Assembly: GCF_011947225.1 (NCBI RefSeq)
Contig: NZ_JAATVW010000013.1
Location: 108,344 to 172,343, forward strand
Origin: Planosporangium flavigriseum
Lineage (GTDB): Bacteria; Actinomycetota; Actinomycetes; Mycobacteriales; Micromonosporaceae
Direction: 5' to 3'
DNA: 64,000 bases
The position numbers were made by a program, and so were the translations under genes. This document shows positions 24,800 to 32,820 of the stretch, piece after piece (positions within the stretch are counted from its first letter, which is position 1; each line of letters opens with the position of its first letter). A model generated the notes under the pieces. The model had not been told where the DNA came from. It did not search any database and was given only the letters and a program-made list of their open reading frames with translations.

Positions 24800-25870
24800 A
24801 TGACCGACCCCGCCCCGTCCGGCACGCTGACGCAGGAAGCCCTCGCCGCGATCGCCGAATACAAAGCCGATCCTCAACTTCCCGGCCGTCCGCATCCGGC
24901 CCTGACCCCGACCAGTGACAGCCCCCTGCTGGACGTCAGGCCGGCGCTCGTCCCTGGCCACGCGACCGGCGACGCCGACGCAATCGGCTTCGACCCGCAG
25001 AAGGTCATCGCCAGCCTCGACCGGCGCCCAACGTTCACCGGTACCGGTCACGTCGCCGGGGACTTCGACGAGCCGCCGTCGCCGATCACCCCGCCTCCGG
25101 GGGTCGAGGTGCCGGCCGACCTCGCAGCCGCGTACCGCGTGTGCGAGGAGCGCCGGCAAGCCTGGGAAGCGGCGGTCGACGCTGTGCAGGATTACCAGGA
25201 CGACGCCCGCCAGTCGCGGACGCGACGGGCCGCCGCGATCCGTGAGGCTGGTCGAGCTGCTGCGCAGGGCAAGAAGCGCCCGCCGATCCCGGCCGAGATC
25301 AGCGAGGCCGAGGAGGCGACCGAGGTTCAGGTCTTGTCCGAGGTCGTTCGCGCCCGGTTCGGCGAGGCCCGCGCCGCTGCTCACGCTGCCGACAAGCTGA
25401 TCGGTAAGTACGCCGCCGACTGGGCCGCACTGACCGAGGACCGCTTCGGCCCCGAACTGGACGCTGCGACTGCGGCTGTTCAGGCTGCCGTCGAGCGTGT
25501 CGGCCGCGCCGGGGGTACCCGTCATAGCGCCGCGTTCTGGCGTTCGCTGGCGATTGCCGAGGACCTGGCGCGCGAGGGCGTACGCGTGACCGAGCGAGAC
25601 CGCCAGCGCATCGCGAGCGACCTCCTCGACGCGATCACTCACCCGACATACCGCGCGGCGGAAGGGCAGCGCCGGGCCGCGCTCGACCTGCTCGGGCAGA
25701 CGCACGAAGCCCTCGGCCTCCTTCGCCAGTGCAACCCTGGCGCCGTGCCGCACCCGGACGCACTGCGGTTGCCCGGTCCTGCGGACGTCGCCCGCCGGGT
25801 CTATCAGGCCGTCTACGACGGCGCGACCGACGAGCAGAAGCGAATCGCTCGGAGCGGACACCGGTACTGA
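24800..25870 (+). CDS. Unknown alpha-helical element protein
   Basis: 356 residues. Residues 1-100 are Pro-rich and probably disordered. From about 110 the protein is long helices rich in Ala, Glu and Arg (CEERRQAWEAAVDAVQDYQD; AATAAVQAAVERVGR), likely coiled coil. No transmembrane segment or catalytic motif is seen. It is the largest gene of the element apart from the integrase. It could be a structural or scaffold-like protein, but there is no direct evidence. Confidence 0.6.
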   Translation: MTDPAPSGTLTQEALAAIAEYKADPQLPGRPHPALTPTSDSPLLDVRPALVPGHATGDADAIGFDPQKVIASLDRRPTFTGTGHVAGDFDEPPSPITPPPGVEVPADLAAAYRVCEERRQAWEAAVDAVQDYQDDARQSRTRRAAAIREAGRAAAQGKKRPPIPAEISEAEEATEVQVLSEVVRARFGEARAAAHAADKLIGKYAADWAALTEDRFGPELDAATAAVQAAVERVGRAGGTRHSAAFWRSLAIAEDLAREGVRVTERDRQRIASDLLDAITHPTYRAAEGQRRAALDLLGQTHEALGLLRQCNPGAVPHPDALRLPGPADVARRVYQAVYDGATDEQKRIARSGHRY

Positions 25871-25941
25871 TCAGAGCACTGGGGGCCTGCCCGCCGCATG
25901 TCGACGAGCAGGCCCCCTGGGGGCTTCACAGGACCCCGCCC

Positions 25942-26250
25942 CTACTCGACCGCCTCGTCCGCAACCGTGGCGGGCAGGTTGACCCTCCCGCGCCAACTCT
26001 CGATCAGCTTCTCCGACGTGATGCCGTTGATCTCGGCGACGACGTAGACCAGGGCGGCCAACGCCTCGGAGGCGAATGTGCCAGGTACCGGGGCCACGTC
26101 GATCTGCAGACCACGTCCGCTATCACCGCTGTGGTTGATCGTGATTCCCGGTAGGCCCGCCGCCAGGGCGAGGCGCACAACCTTCAGGGCGTCGTCAGGG
26201 GTGTGGACGAGGTCGATCCTCACGGAAGTGCCGTTGATGAACGCGCGCAA
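25942..26250 (-). CDS. Small unknown protein on the opposite strand
   Basis: 102 residues from a TTG at 26250 with AGGGGG six bases before it (RAFINGTSVRIDLVHTPDDA, LKVVRLALAAGLPGITINHS, GLQIDVAPVPGTFASEALAA). No ATG is near. It is compact and acidic, without membrane segments. It stands against the direction of the surrounding genes, just before the truncated HNH gene, and may be inserted cargo. Family unknown. Confidence 0.5.
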   Translation of the reverse strand: MRAFINGTSVRIDLVHTPDDALKVVRLALAAGLPGITINHSGDSGRGLQIDVAPVPGTFASEALAALVYVVAEINGITSEKLIESWRGRVNLPATVADEAVE

Positions 26251-26331
26251 TGCTGCCCCCTAATCGTGGAAGTTCGATCGAGTCGCAGGTTACGTAGCAC
26301 GTACGACATTTCCGGGCGGGCCCGTCGCACC

Positions 26332-26529
26332 ATGCGCGCCAAATCCTCGGCCGAAGCCGCAGCAGCGCGGCGCACCCGACGACCCGGGCGAGCCCGGCGA
26401 GGGTGGGGAGGCCTTCAGGCCCTGTGCGTCTACTGCCACAAGCAGAAGACAGCAGCCGAGGCGGCCGAGGCGCGGCGCCCGCGACCGACGCAGCGACGCG
26501 AGCCTGAGGCGCACCCTGGCGCGGCATAA
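26332..26529 (+). pseudogene. HNH endonuclease, C-terminal remnant
   Basis: The frame ends in LQALCVYCHKQKTAAEAAEA, then RR, and a tail closing EAHPGAA. This is the last half of the small HNH nucleases (NLQxLCxxCHxxKTAxE) that stand directly before terminase genes in actinophages. The N-terminal part with the CxxC pair and the DH of the HNH motif is missing; its place is taken by the minus-strand gene and non-coding DNA. Probably inactive. Confidence 0.65.
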
Positions 26530-26660
26530 TGTCCGTTCTAGGTGGGTATGGTGGGGTATGCCCCCCTCCCCCCTCTCCCTCCCTCCCCGGAGCGGCACAG
26601 CTCGCGCCGATGCATGCGCGCTCCGTGCCAATTTTCAAGATCACAATCCGAGAGGCCCGT

Positions 26661-27020
26661 ATGACCGCCCCTGAGCACCCCGACGACCACGATCACCTCC
26701 CCGCGACCTGGACACAGGGTGCGCGGGACACGTATCAGGCCGTCCTCGACGAACGCCCGAACATGACCGCCGCCGAGGTCGCGCAACTCTGGCACGCGTG
26801 CGCGCTCGAATCGGCCGCCGAGCGGCACGACGAGGTCGCCCTAGCTGCGGGCATGGTGGCCCGAGGGAGTACCGGCCAACCGATCCCGCACCCGAGCGCC
26901 GTAGAGGCTCGCCTCGCACGGTCGGCCGCCGCCGCCATCCTGGCGAAGCTTCAGCCCGCCGCGCACGGCACGCCGTCGGAGCGTGCCCGCCGTGCGGCAC
27001 GCGCCCGGTGGTCGGCATGA
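26661..27020 (+). CDS. Phage terminase small subunit-like (P27 type)
   Basis: 119 residues from the ATG at 26661. The pattern QGARDTYQAVLDERPNMTAA, EVAQLWHACALESAAERHDE, then HPSAVEARLARSAAAAILAK and a basic tail fits P27-like small terminase subunits, which recognise packaging sites. It follows an HNH remnant as in HK97-type packaging modules, but no large subunit follows. The stop overlaps the next start by ATGA. A satellite-type TerS that redirects a helper phage is an attractive inference; a relic is the alternative. Confidence 0.55.
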   Translation: MTAPEHPDDHDHLPATWTQGARDTYQAVLDERPNMTAAEVAQLWHACALESAAERHDEVALAAGMVARGSTGQPIPHPSAVEARLARSAAAAILAKLQPAAHGTPSERARRAARARWSA

Positions 27021-27271
27021 GCGGCAATCCGAAGGCCCGCCGCCGCCCGGTCGAGCAGGTTCGCGACGACGTCCCGCCGTTCGCGCCCGAGCGCGCGCAC
27101 CTGACGCCCGACGGCCGCGTGCACGAGCTGCGCGTACACGCCGACGCCTACCGCTACGTCCGCCGTCACGGCCTGGCGGTCGACTTCCGCGCGATCGCCC
27201 GCGAGTACGTCGCCGTGCACCCGGACCGCGTCGAGCGTGTGCCGACTGAGCGAGAAAGGTTCGGCTTCTGA
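27017..27271 (+). CDS. Small unknown element protein
   Basis: 84 residues (MSGNPKARRRPVEQVRDDVP ... AIAREYVAVHPDRVERVPTE), ATGA-coupled to the terminase-like gene. Basic N terminus. No family recognised. Confidence 0.5.
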   Translation: MSGNPKARRRPVEQVRDDVPPFAPERAHLTPDGRVHELRVHADAYRYVRRHGLAVDFRAIAREYVAVHPDRVERVPTERERFGF

Positions 27272-27597
27272 TGCGCATGTCCCCGGCCGCTCGCGCGTAC
27301 CGCGCCCTGCCGACCTCGCGCCAGCGGTACGACAACGGCAGGCCCGCGACGGTGCAGCTCGACGAAGACGCAATCGCCTACTGGCACCCGTTCGGCCCGG
27401 ACGCCGTCCGCGTCGAGATCACGCGCCAGCTCGTCGACCGGTACGGCCGCCGCGCGACGACGCCGGGCGAGTACCGGCTACTGACCCGCTGGGTCCGCTA
27501 TGAGGTCGCCGACGAGATGGCGAGCCGGTACCCGCCAGGGACGCCCGTAGAGGCGTTGAGTCTGGCGACCCTCATCCGACCTACCCGAGCGGCTTGA
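27271..27597 (+). CDS. Small unknown element protein
   Basis: 108 residues (MRMSPAARAYRALPTSRQRY ... YRLLTRWVRYEVADEMASRY). The start overlaps the upstream stop as TGATG, so the last three genes form one translationally coupled unit. No family recognised; a bidirectional terminator follows. Confidence 0.5.
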   Translation: MRMSPAARAYRALPTSRQRYDNGRPATVQLDEDAIAYWHPFGPDAVRVEITRQLVDRYGRRATTPGEYRLLTRWVRYEVADEMASRYPPGTPVEALSLATLIRPTRAA

Positions 27598-27645
27598 AGA
27601 TCGCTTTGCGGTCGTCTCTCGGCGGGTAGCACACGCACGCACACG

Positions 27646-27682
27646 AAGGCCCCGGCCCGGACTCCTCCGGCGTCGGGGCCTT
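27646..27682. terminator. Bidirectional terminator between the packaging-type operon and integrase
   Basis: AAGGCCCCG (27646-27654) pairs with CGGGGCCTT (27674-27682). The stem is followed by TT on the plus strand and preceded by the complementary A residues, so it can act on both converging transcripts. Confidence 0.8.
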
Positions 27683-27700
27683 TTCGCGTTTCAGGGCCGT

Positions 27701-29131
27701 TTACACGTCCGGATCATGGTCGCCCTCGGCCCAAATCAGCGTGAGCCGGTCGGGCGTGAATCCCACACCTCGCCCGCTCGGCCGAATCGCCAGGACCGCG
27801 ACCGCGCTCGCCAAGAGTTCCCGCCTGCCCTCCACGTCGCGCGAGTGCCACTCGTCCGCGAGAGACCGCCCGGTCGGCACAAGCTCAACGCGCGTCTGTT
27901 GCGGCGCTCGCTCGGCCTCGGCGCGTTCGCCCTGGAGCTGTTGCAGGCGCGCGAACGCCTCTGGCGTCGCCGCCGTGCCCAACTCTGCCAGCGTGGCGGC
28001 GATACGGTCGTCCAGCTCGGCCAGCGCCGCCGCGCCGGACACGATCGTGCGTTCGCGGTACATGGGCACGTGCCCAAAGTCGCCGAGGTACGTCTCTGTC
28101 ACGTACGCCTCGACCGCTTCAGCCCGGACGGAAGTCGGGCGCTCGCACAGCTTGCCGGATGTGCGCGTGACACAGCGATACGCGGCTACGCCGTTGCGCC
28201 TGAAAATGTGCATGCGCTCGCCGCAGGAATCGCACGTGATCAACGTGCTCAGCAGGCGTACGGGGTGTCTGCCCTGGTACTCACGCGTCTCCTTCGGCGC
28301 CAGCGCCGCGCGAACGGCGAGCGCGGTCGGTAGGTCGAGCACGGCCGGATACGGCGTGAACATACGCCCCTCGGCATCACGGATTACTTTTCCGCCGCTG
28401 ATCACGGCGCCAAGGATCGCGTCGTTGCGAAGGATCTGAAGCAGAGACGTGCGGGTCCACGCTGTCTTGCGCGCTGGGTGCCCATTCGTGTTCAGCCATC
28501 GGCACACCCGACCCGACGTGTGCCCGGCGAGGATCATCTGTGCGGCCTCGCGGATCACCTCGGCCTCGGCCTCGTCGAGCGCGAGAGTCTTCCCTGTTCC
28601 GTCCGGCGCTGGGACGACCTTGTAACCGTATGAAGCCGTCCCGCCCGCAAAACGCCCCGCCTGGCGCAGGCGCTTGTCCTTCGCACGGTTACGGTCCGCG
28701 ATGCGGGCACGTTCGGCCCGCGCAATCTCGGCCTTGATCACGAACTGAAACCGGAAGCTGTCGCCGTCGTTGGAGTCGAGGCCCTTCGTGTCGATCAGCC
28801 GTACCGGCCTGTGCGCCGGCCGCCCGGTCGTCGAGTCCTTCCCTTCGACAACGTCGAGAATCATCGCCGCGACGTTCAGCCCTTCCCTCGTCATCCGGTC
28901 GACGTGGTGCGCCGCGAGGACGTCGCAGCGTCCTTCCCGCGCATCGTCAACCCAGCTCTTGAATTCGGGCCGGTCGCGTACGGCGCCCGAGAGTCCGTCG
29001 TCCACGTGGAGGGCGACCTCGGTAAGGCCTCGGCGGACGCAAAGGTCGCGCAGCTCGGCGATCATCCCGGCACGGGACGTGTTCGTGTCCCCCGCTGCCT
29101 TGCTCAGCCGTACGTAGAGGCTCGCTCGCAT
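27701..29131 (-). CDS. Large serine integrase
   Basis: Site-specific recombinase of 476 residues that would integrate and excise the element. The N-terminal resolvase domain begins MRASLYVRLSKAAGD, with the catalytic Ser at residue 10 as in Bxb1; HVDDGLSGAVRDRPEF and HHVDRMTREG are further catalytic-domain motifs. The recombinase domain (about 150-270) contains GRFAGGTASYGYKVVPAPDG and NTNGHPARKTAWTRTSLLQI. The zinc ribbon is CDSCGERMHIF ... YRCVTRTSGKLC, followed by a coiled-coil region and C-terminal tail. The gene ends the element next to attR and points inward. The target, deduced from the junctions, is comEC codons 20-24. Confidence 0.95.
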   Translation of the reverse strand: MRASLYVRLSKAAGDTNTSRAGMIAELRDLCVRRGLTEVALHVDDGLSGAVRDRPEFKSWVDDAREGRCDVLAAHHVDRMTREGLNVAAMILDVVEGKDSTTGRPAHRPVRLIDTKGLDSNDGDSFRFQFVIKAEIARAERARIADRNRAKDKRLRQAGRFAGGTASYGYKVVPAPDGTGKTLALDEAEAEVIREAAQMILAGHTSGRVCRWLNTNGHPARKTAWTRTSLLQILRNDAILGAVISGGKVIRDAEGRMFTPYPAVLDLPTALAVRAALAPKETREYQGRHPVRLLSTLITCDSCGERMHIFRRNGVAAYRCVTRTSGKLCERPTSVRAEAVEAYVTETYLGDFGHVPMYRERTIVSGAAALAELDDRIAATLAELGTAATPEAFARLQQLQGERAEAERAPQQTRVELVPTGRSLADEWHSRDVEGRRELLASAVAVLAIRPSGRGVGFTPDRLTLIWAEGDHDPDV

Positions 29132-29174
29132 GCCGACGCTCCCGCTCGAAAAGATGTGCGCATGGTAGTTTACC

Positions 29175-29246
29175 GGCGAGCGCGGCCAACCAGGTGCCCA
29201 CAGCGACCCCGGCGAGCCGCAGATCCGGGTAGGAACCGCCGTTCAT
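29175..29246 (-). pseudogene. comEC: comEC, 5' part (first 24 codons)
   Basis: The ATG at 29246 overlaps the comEA stop (ATGA), and the frame reads MNGGSYPDLRLAGVAVGTWL followed by AALA, which is a ComEC N terminus. It then runs into element sequence. The frame and codon phase match the 3' part at 18744 and below (CTC-GC core), so precise excision would give an uninterrupted comEC. Confidence 0.9.
29176..29191. other. attR-like junction
   Basis: Partner of 18740-18755. Left of it is element DNA with the integrase promoter region; right of it the first codons of comEC. In a circular form the element ends would place ACCGG and CCGGT, and GTAGT and ACTAC, as inverted repeats around the core, the kind of dyad expected in an attP. 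Confidence 0.7.
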
Positions 29247-30037
29247 ACCGTCACCAGCGGCTTGATCTGGTTGAACCGGGCACCACCGAGTCCCTCGACC
29301 TGCCGTAGCTCGTCCACCGAGCGGAACTGACCGTGCCGGCTGCGGTAGTCCACGATGTGTTGGGCGAGCACCGGGCCGATGCCCGGCAACGCGTCGAGTT
29401 GGGCGATGGTCGCGGTGTTGAGGTTGAGCGGTCCGGCCAGCGCTCCCCCGGGCGCCTCGCCCGCCCCACCGGGACCGGCGGCACCCTGGGGCGGGTTCAC
29501 GCCGATCGTCACGAGTTCCCCGTCGACGAGCTTGCGGGCCAGGTTGACGAAGGACAGGTCGGTCTCGGGCAGGACGCCGCCGGCCGCCTCGATCGCGTCG
29601 GCGACCCGTGCGCCGCTGGGCAGGCGGATCAGCCCGGGACGCCGTACGCGGCCGGTCACCGCGACCACGATGGCGCCGGAGGGGCCGCTCGACGGGCTGG
29701 CAGCGGGCGATGGTTCGGCGCGGACGCCGATCGGCTCGACGTGTGGCCGGGAGCGCCACGCCAGGAAGCCGGCGACCGCGACGGCGATCACCGCCACTGC
29801 GGCGAGCGCGCGGACCCCACGGCGACCGGGGTCCAGCGCCGCCAGCGCGCCGCGCAGCCCACCCGACCGGAACGGCTCACCCGGCCCGTACGGCTCGCCC
29901 GACCCGGCAGGTGGCACGGCTGCGGGCGGGTCGGTCGGCGCCGGCGCGCCGACCTCCTCGACCTCCGGCAGGCCGACGACGCGAATGAACCGCTCCCGTA
30001 CGCCATCGTCGGCGGCCTCTCGACGCGATGCGAACAT
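29243..30037 (-). CDS. comEA: Competence protein ComEA (DNA receptor)
   Basis: Membrane-anchored DNA-binding protein that hands DNA to ComEC. It has 264 residues from the ATG at 30037 (MFASRREAADDG); the frame is open upstream to 30118. An N-terminal cytoplasmic region rich in Pro/Gly is followed by one membrane helix (VRALAAVAVIAVAVAGFLAW), a SLBB-type domain (IVVAVTGRVRRPGLIRLPSG), and the helix-hairpin-helix DNA-binding domain (LNLNTATIAQLDALPGIGPV). Its stop overlaps the comEC start, and the comEC remainder is displaced by the insertion. Confidence 0.94.
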   Translation of the reverse strand: MFASRREAADDGVRERFIRVVGLPEVEEVGAPAPTDPPAAVPPAGSGEPYGPGEPFRSGGLRGALAALDPGRRGVRALAAVAVIAVAVAGFLAWRSRPHVEPIGVRAEPSPAASPSSGPSGAIVVAVTGRVRRPGLIRLPSGARVADAIEAAGGVLPETDLSFVNLARKLVDGELVTIGVNPPQGAAGPGGAGEAPGGALAGPLNLNTATIAQLDALPGIGPVLAQHIVDYRSRHGQFRSVDELRQVEGLGGARFNQIKPLVTV

Positions 30038-30142
30038 GCGCGGAAAGCTAGGGCGATCCCTCCGTGCTCCGCAGCCCCCGACCACGCCGCTGTGGACAGC
30101 GAGGGTGCCTGTGGACAACCCAAGGCGACGCCGCCGGACGTG

Positions 30143-31003
30143 CTATAGGCGGGTCACCACCGCGCAGGCCAACCCCGGTCCGGTATGGGCGGCCACCGCG
30201 GCGCCCACCTCGGTCGTGTACACCCGGTGCACCCGGTCGCCCAGCCGTGACGTGATCGCCTGTCGCAGCGCCTCGGCGCGCTGCGCGGCCGCGAGATGGT
30301 GCACGGCGAGGTCGACCTCCCCGTCGCCGGCCGCCTCGACCGCCAGGTCGACGAGTCGGGCCAGGGCGCGGCTGGCGGTCCGGACCTTGTCGCTGACGAC
30401 GATCCGGCCGTCGGCCAGCCGCAGGATCGGTTTGACCGACAGCGCGGTCCCGAGCAGCGCCGACGCCGCCCCGATCCGGCCGCCGCGCCGCAGGAACTCC
30501 AGCGTGTCGACGTAGAACAGCGCCGTGGTCCGGCCGACGGCTGCGCCGGCGGCGTCGCGTACCTCGGAAAGGGGTTTGCCGTCGGCCGCCGCCGACGCCG
30601 CGGCGAGGGCCGGAAAACCCAGGCCCATGCCGGTGGAGTAGGAGTCGACCACCTCGACGAGCCCGCCGAACTCCTCCGCTGCCAGGTGCGCGGCTTCGAA
30701 GGTGCCGGAGAGCTGGGCGGACAGGTGCACGGACACGACACCGGGCGCGCCCCCGTCGAGAAGCTCCCGGTACGTCTCGGCGAACGCGCCCGGAGTCGGG
30801 CGCGACGTCGTGACACGCGTACGCCTGGTCTCCAACGCCTTGGCGACGTCGGCCGGCGTGATGTCGATGCCCTCCAGACCGGGCACGCCGGCGATGACGA
30901 CCGTGAGCGGGACGACGGTGAGGCCGGCTTCGGCCGCGAGCGTGTCCGGCAGGTAGGTCGTGCTGTCGGTGACCACAGCGATGCGCTCAGATCTGCCGGC
31001 CAT
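30143..31003 (-). CDS. DegV family fatty-acid-binding protein
   Basis: A 286-residue two-domain DegV protein; the family binds fatty acids and in some bacteria feeds them to fatty acid kinase. Motifs: RIAVVTDSTTYLPDTLA at the N terminus, VTTSRPTPGAFAETYREL, VVDSYSTGMGLGF and DTLEFLRRGGRIGAASALLG. It lies between comEA and the phosphatase, its usual place in actinomycetes. Confidence 0.93.
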   Translation of the reverse strand: MAGRSERIAVVTDSTTYLPDTLAAEAGLTVVPLTVVIAGVPGLEGIDITPADVAKALETRRTRVTTSRPTPGAFAETYRELLDGGAPGVVSVHLSAQLSGTFEAAHLAAEEFGGLVEVVDSYSTGMGLGFPALAAASAAADGKPLSEVRDAAGAAVGRTTALFYVDTLEFLRRGGRIGAASALLGTALSVKPILRLADGRIVVSDKVRTASRALARLVDLAVEAAGDGEVDLAVHHLAAAQRAEALRQAITSRLGDRVHRVYTTEVGAAVAAHTGPGLACAVVTRL

Positions 31004-31053
31004 GTCGGCACGGTAACCGATCGCGGGCGAATCAGGAATTCGTCAGATTCAGA

Positions 31054-31650
31054 TCAGCCGACGTTGTACGCGCGAAGCTGCCAGCCTCGGCGCGGATCCA
31101 TGCGCAGCTCCACCCAGTGGCAGTTGGAGACGACCCCCAGGCTGCGTACGACCGAGTCGGGCCACCCCAGCAGCGCGATGACGCCCTGCCGGATCGCGCC
31201 ACCGTGGCTGGCCACCACGATCGTGCTGCCGGGGTGCGCAGCAGCCGCGTCCTGCAGGGCGGCCGCCATCCGCTTGCCGACCTCGTCGAGGTCCTCGACG
31301 CCGAACTCGGCCACCGAGAGCCCGGCGCGCCAGCGCTCGCTCTGCTGCGGCCAGCGGGCGTTGATCTCCGAGTTGGTCAGGCCCTGCCACTCGCCGTAGT
31401 GCCGCTCCCGGAGCCGGGCGTCGTAGGTGACGGAAAGGCCGGTGCGCGCCGCAAGCGCGGCCGCGGTGTCGGCTGCCCTGTGCAGGTCGCTGGAGACGAT
31501 CAGATCCGGCCGCAGCTCGGCGAGCCGGGCGGCGGCGGTCTCCGCCTGCGTGCGGCCGGCCTCGCTGAGGTCGACATCCGTCTGACCCTGTACGCGATCA
31601 GCAGCGTTCCAGGTGGTCTGCCCGTGGCGCCACAGCAGCAGACGGGTCAC
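31054..31650 (-). CDS. Histidine phosphatase family protein (GpgP-like)
   Basis: 198 residues. The phosphohistidine motif is LLLWRHGQTTWN; the other active-site residues are in LRERHYGEWQG and VVASHGGAIRQG. The order rsfS-phosphatase-degV matches mycobacteria, where this position encodes glucosyl-3-phosphoglycerate phosphatase (GpgP); the substrate here is inferred from position only. The GTG at 31650 overlaps the rsfS stop (GTGA). Confidence 0.9.
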   Translation of the reverse strand: MTRLLLWRHGQTTWNAADRVQGQTDVDLSEAGRTQAETAAARLAELRPDLIVSSDLHRAADTAAALAARTGLSVTYDARLRERHYGEWQGLTNSEINARWPQQSERWRAGLSVAEFGVEDLDEVGKRMAAALQDAAAAHPGSTIVVASHGGAIRQGVIALLGWPDSVVRSLGVVSNCHWVELRMDPRRGWQLRAYNVG

Positions 31651-32084
31651 GCCGACGCATCAGCTTCGCCGGCAGCGCCGGTGGCCGCACCGCCCCGGCC
31701 GCCTTCGGCGGCGACCAGGTCCCGGTCGACGAACGGGATCGTCGGGACGTCCTTCCACAGCCGGTCAAGGGCGTAGAACTCGCGCTCCTCGGTGTGCTGC
31801 ACGTGGACCACGATGTCGACGTAGTCCAGCAGCACCCAGCGGCCGGCCCGCTCGCCCTCGCGGCGAACCGGCTTCGCCTTCTCCGGCAGCTCGAGCAGCC
31901 TCTCCTCGATGGCGTCCACGATCGCGAGGACCTGGCGTTCGTTTGGGGCCGACGCGAGCAGGAACACATCAGTGATCACGAGTTGGTCGCCCACGTCCAG
32001 GATGACGATGTCCTGGGCCTTCTTGTCGGCGGCCGCCTGCGCAGCGGCCAGGGCCAGTTCGCGGGCGCGCTCGTTTGCGGGCAC
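31647..32084 (-). CDS. rsfS: Ribosomal silencing factor RsfS
   Basis: A 145-residue protein that binds L14 of the large ribosomal subunit and blocks joining of the subunits when nutrients are short. Motifs: KKAQDIVILDVGDQLVITDV, RQVLAIVDAIEERL, WVLLDYVDIVVHVQHTEERE. The tail after residue 120 is Gly/Ala-rich. The GTG at 32084 has GGAG 6 bp upstream. It is coupled to the phosphatase gene and follows nadD. Confidence 0.95.
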   Translation of the reverse strand: MPANERARELALAAAQAAADKKAQDIVILDVGDQLVITDVFLLASAPNERQVLAIVDAIEERLLELPEKAKPVRREGERAGRWVLLDYVDIVVHVQHTEEREFYALDRLWKDVPTIPFVDRDLVAAEGGRGGAATGAAGEADASA

Positions 32085-32202
32085 CGGACTCCTCTCGTCG
32101 TAACATTCACCCGGATGGCCGCCACCAGCGGCAGCCGTCCAGCCGTCCAGGATTCAAGCGTCTCACGCGTACGCGGGAAACGCCGCTTCGGTACTCACCG
32201 GA

Positions 32203-32805
32203 TTATCGGTACAAATGCCGCTTAGCGATGTATTGCACCACCCCGTCCGGCACCAGGTACCACACCGGTTTACCTGCGGCGACGCGTGCGCGGCAGTCGG
32301 TCGACGAGATCGCCATCGCAGGCACCTGCACCAGGCTGACCGCGTCGGCGGGCAGATGTGCGTCGCTGAGTTCGAACCCCGGTCGGGTGACCCCGACGAA
32401 GTGCGCGAGCGAGAAGATCTGGTCGGCGTCCTTCCACGACAGGATCTTCTCCAGCGCGTCGGCGCCCGTGATGAAGTACAGGTCCGCGTTGGAGCCGTAG
32501 ACCTCATGCAGGTCACGCAGGGTGTCGACGGTGTATGTCGGGCCCTTCCGGTCGATGTCGACCCGGCTGACGTGGAACTGCGGGTTGGACGCCGTCGCGA
32601 TGACGGTCATCAGGTACCGGTCCTCCGCCGGGCTGACCGCCTCCTCGCCCTTCTGCCACGGCTCGCCGGTCGGTACGAAGACGACCTCATCGAGCGCGAA
32701 CAGGTCGGCCACCTCGCTCGCGGCGACGAGGTGACCGTTATGGATCGGGTCGAACGTGCCGCCCATGATCCCGATACGACGATGAGGCGCTCCCACCTGC
32801 GGCAT
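32203..32805 (-). CDS. nadD: Nicotinate-nucleotide adenylyltransferase
   Basis: NAD biosynthesis enzyme that joins nicotinate mononucleotide and ATP to form deamido-NAD. It has 200 residues. The nucleotidyltransferase signature is [15 protein letters not shown], with [18 protein letters not shown] and the C-terminal [10 protein letters not shown] (ISST-type motif). The start is the ATG at 32805, 15 bp after the pepN stop. The last 120 bp before rsfS hold nothing recognisable. Confidence 0.96.
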   Translation of the reverse strand: MPQVGAPHRRIGIMGGTFDPIHNGHLVAASEVADLFALDEVVFVPTGEPWQKGEEAVSPAEDRYLMTVIATASNPQFHVSRVDIDRKGPTYTVDTLRDLHEVYGSNADLYFITGADALEKILSWKDADQIFSLAHFVGVTRPGFELSDAHLPADAVSLVQVPAMAISSTDCRARVAAGKPVWYLVPDGVVQYIAKRHLYR

Positions 32806-32820
32806 GGTAATCGCCGCGGA

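Larger units (their letters stand above)
18740..29180. mobile_element. 10.4-kb serine-integrase element inserted in comEC (satellite-like/reduced prophage)
   Basis: The boundaries are set by the two halves of comEC. Gene order from left: NDT-like small protein, HTH/replication-type gene with iteron-like repeats, DUF2637 protein, a frameshifted small gene, two convergent membrane proteins, a long hairpin, five unknown genes, an HNH remnant, a terminase small subunit, two small genes, a terminator, and the integrase at the right end next to attR. There are no FtsK/TraB-like, relaxase, capsid, portal, tail or large-terminase genes. The combination of integrase, replication-type genes and TerS without structural genes recalls phage-inducible islands, but a decayed prophage is also possible. 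Confidence 0.85.

Noticed and set aside
18740..29191. Actinomycete integrative and conjugative element (AICE)
   Set aside because: DUF2637 is common on AICEs, but there is no FtsK/TraB-like translocase, no RepSA/Prim-Pol-type replicase and the integrase is of the serine type. The gene set does not support conjugation.
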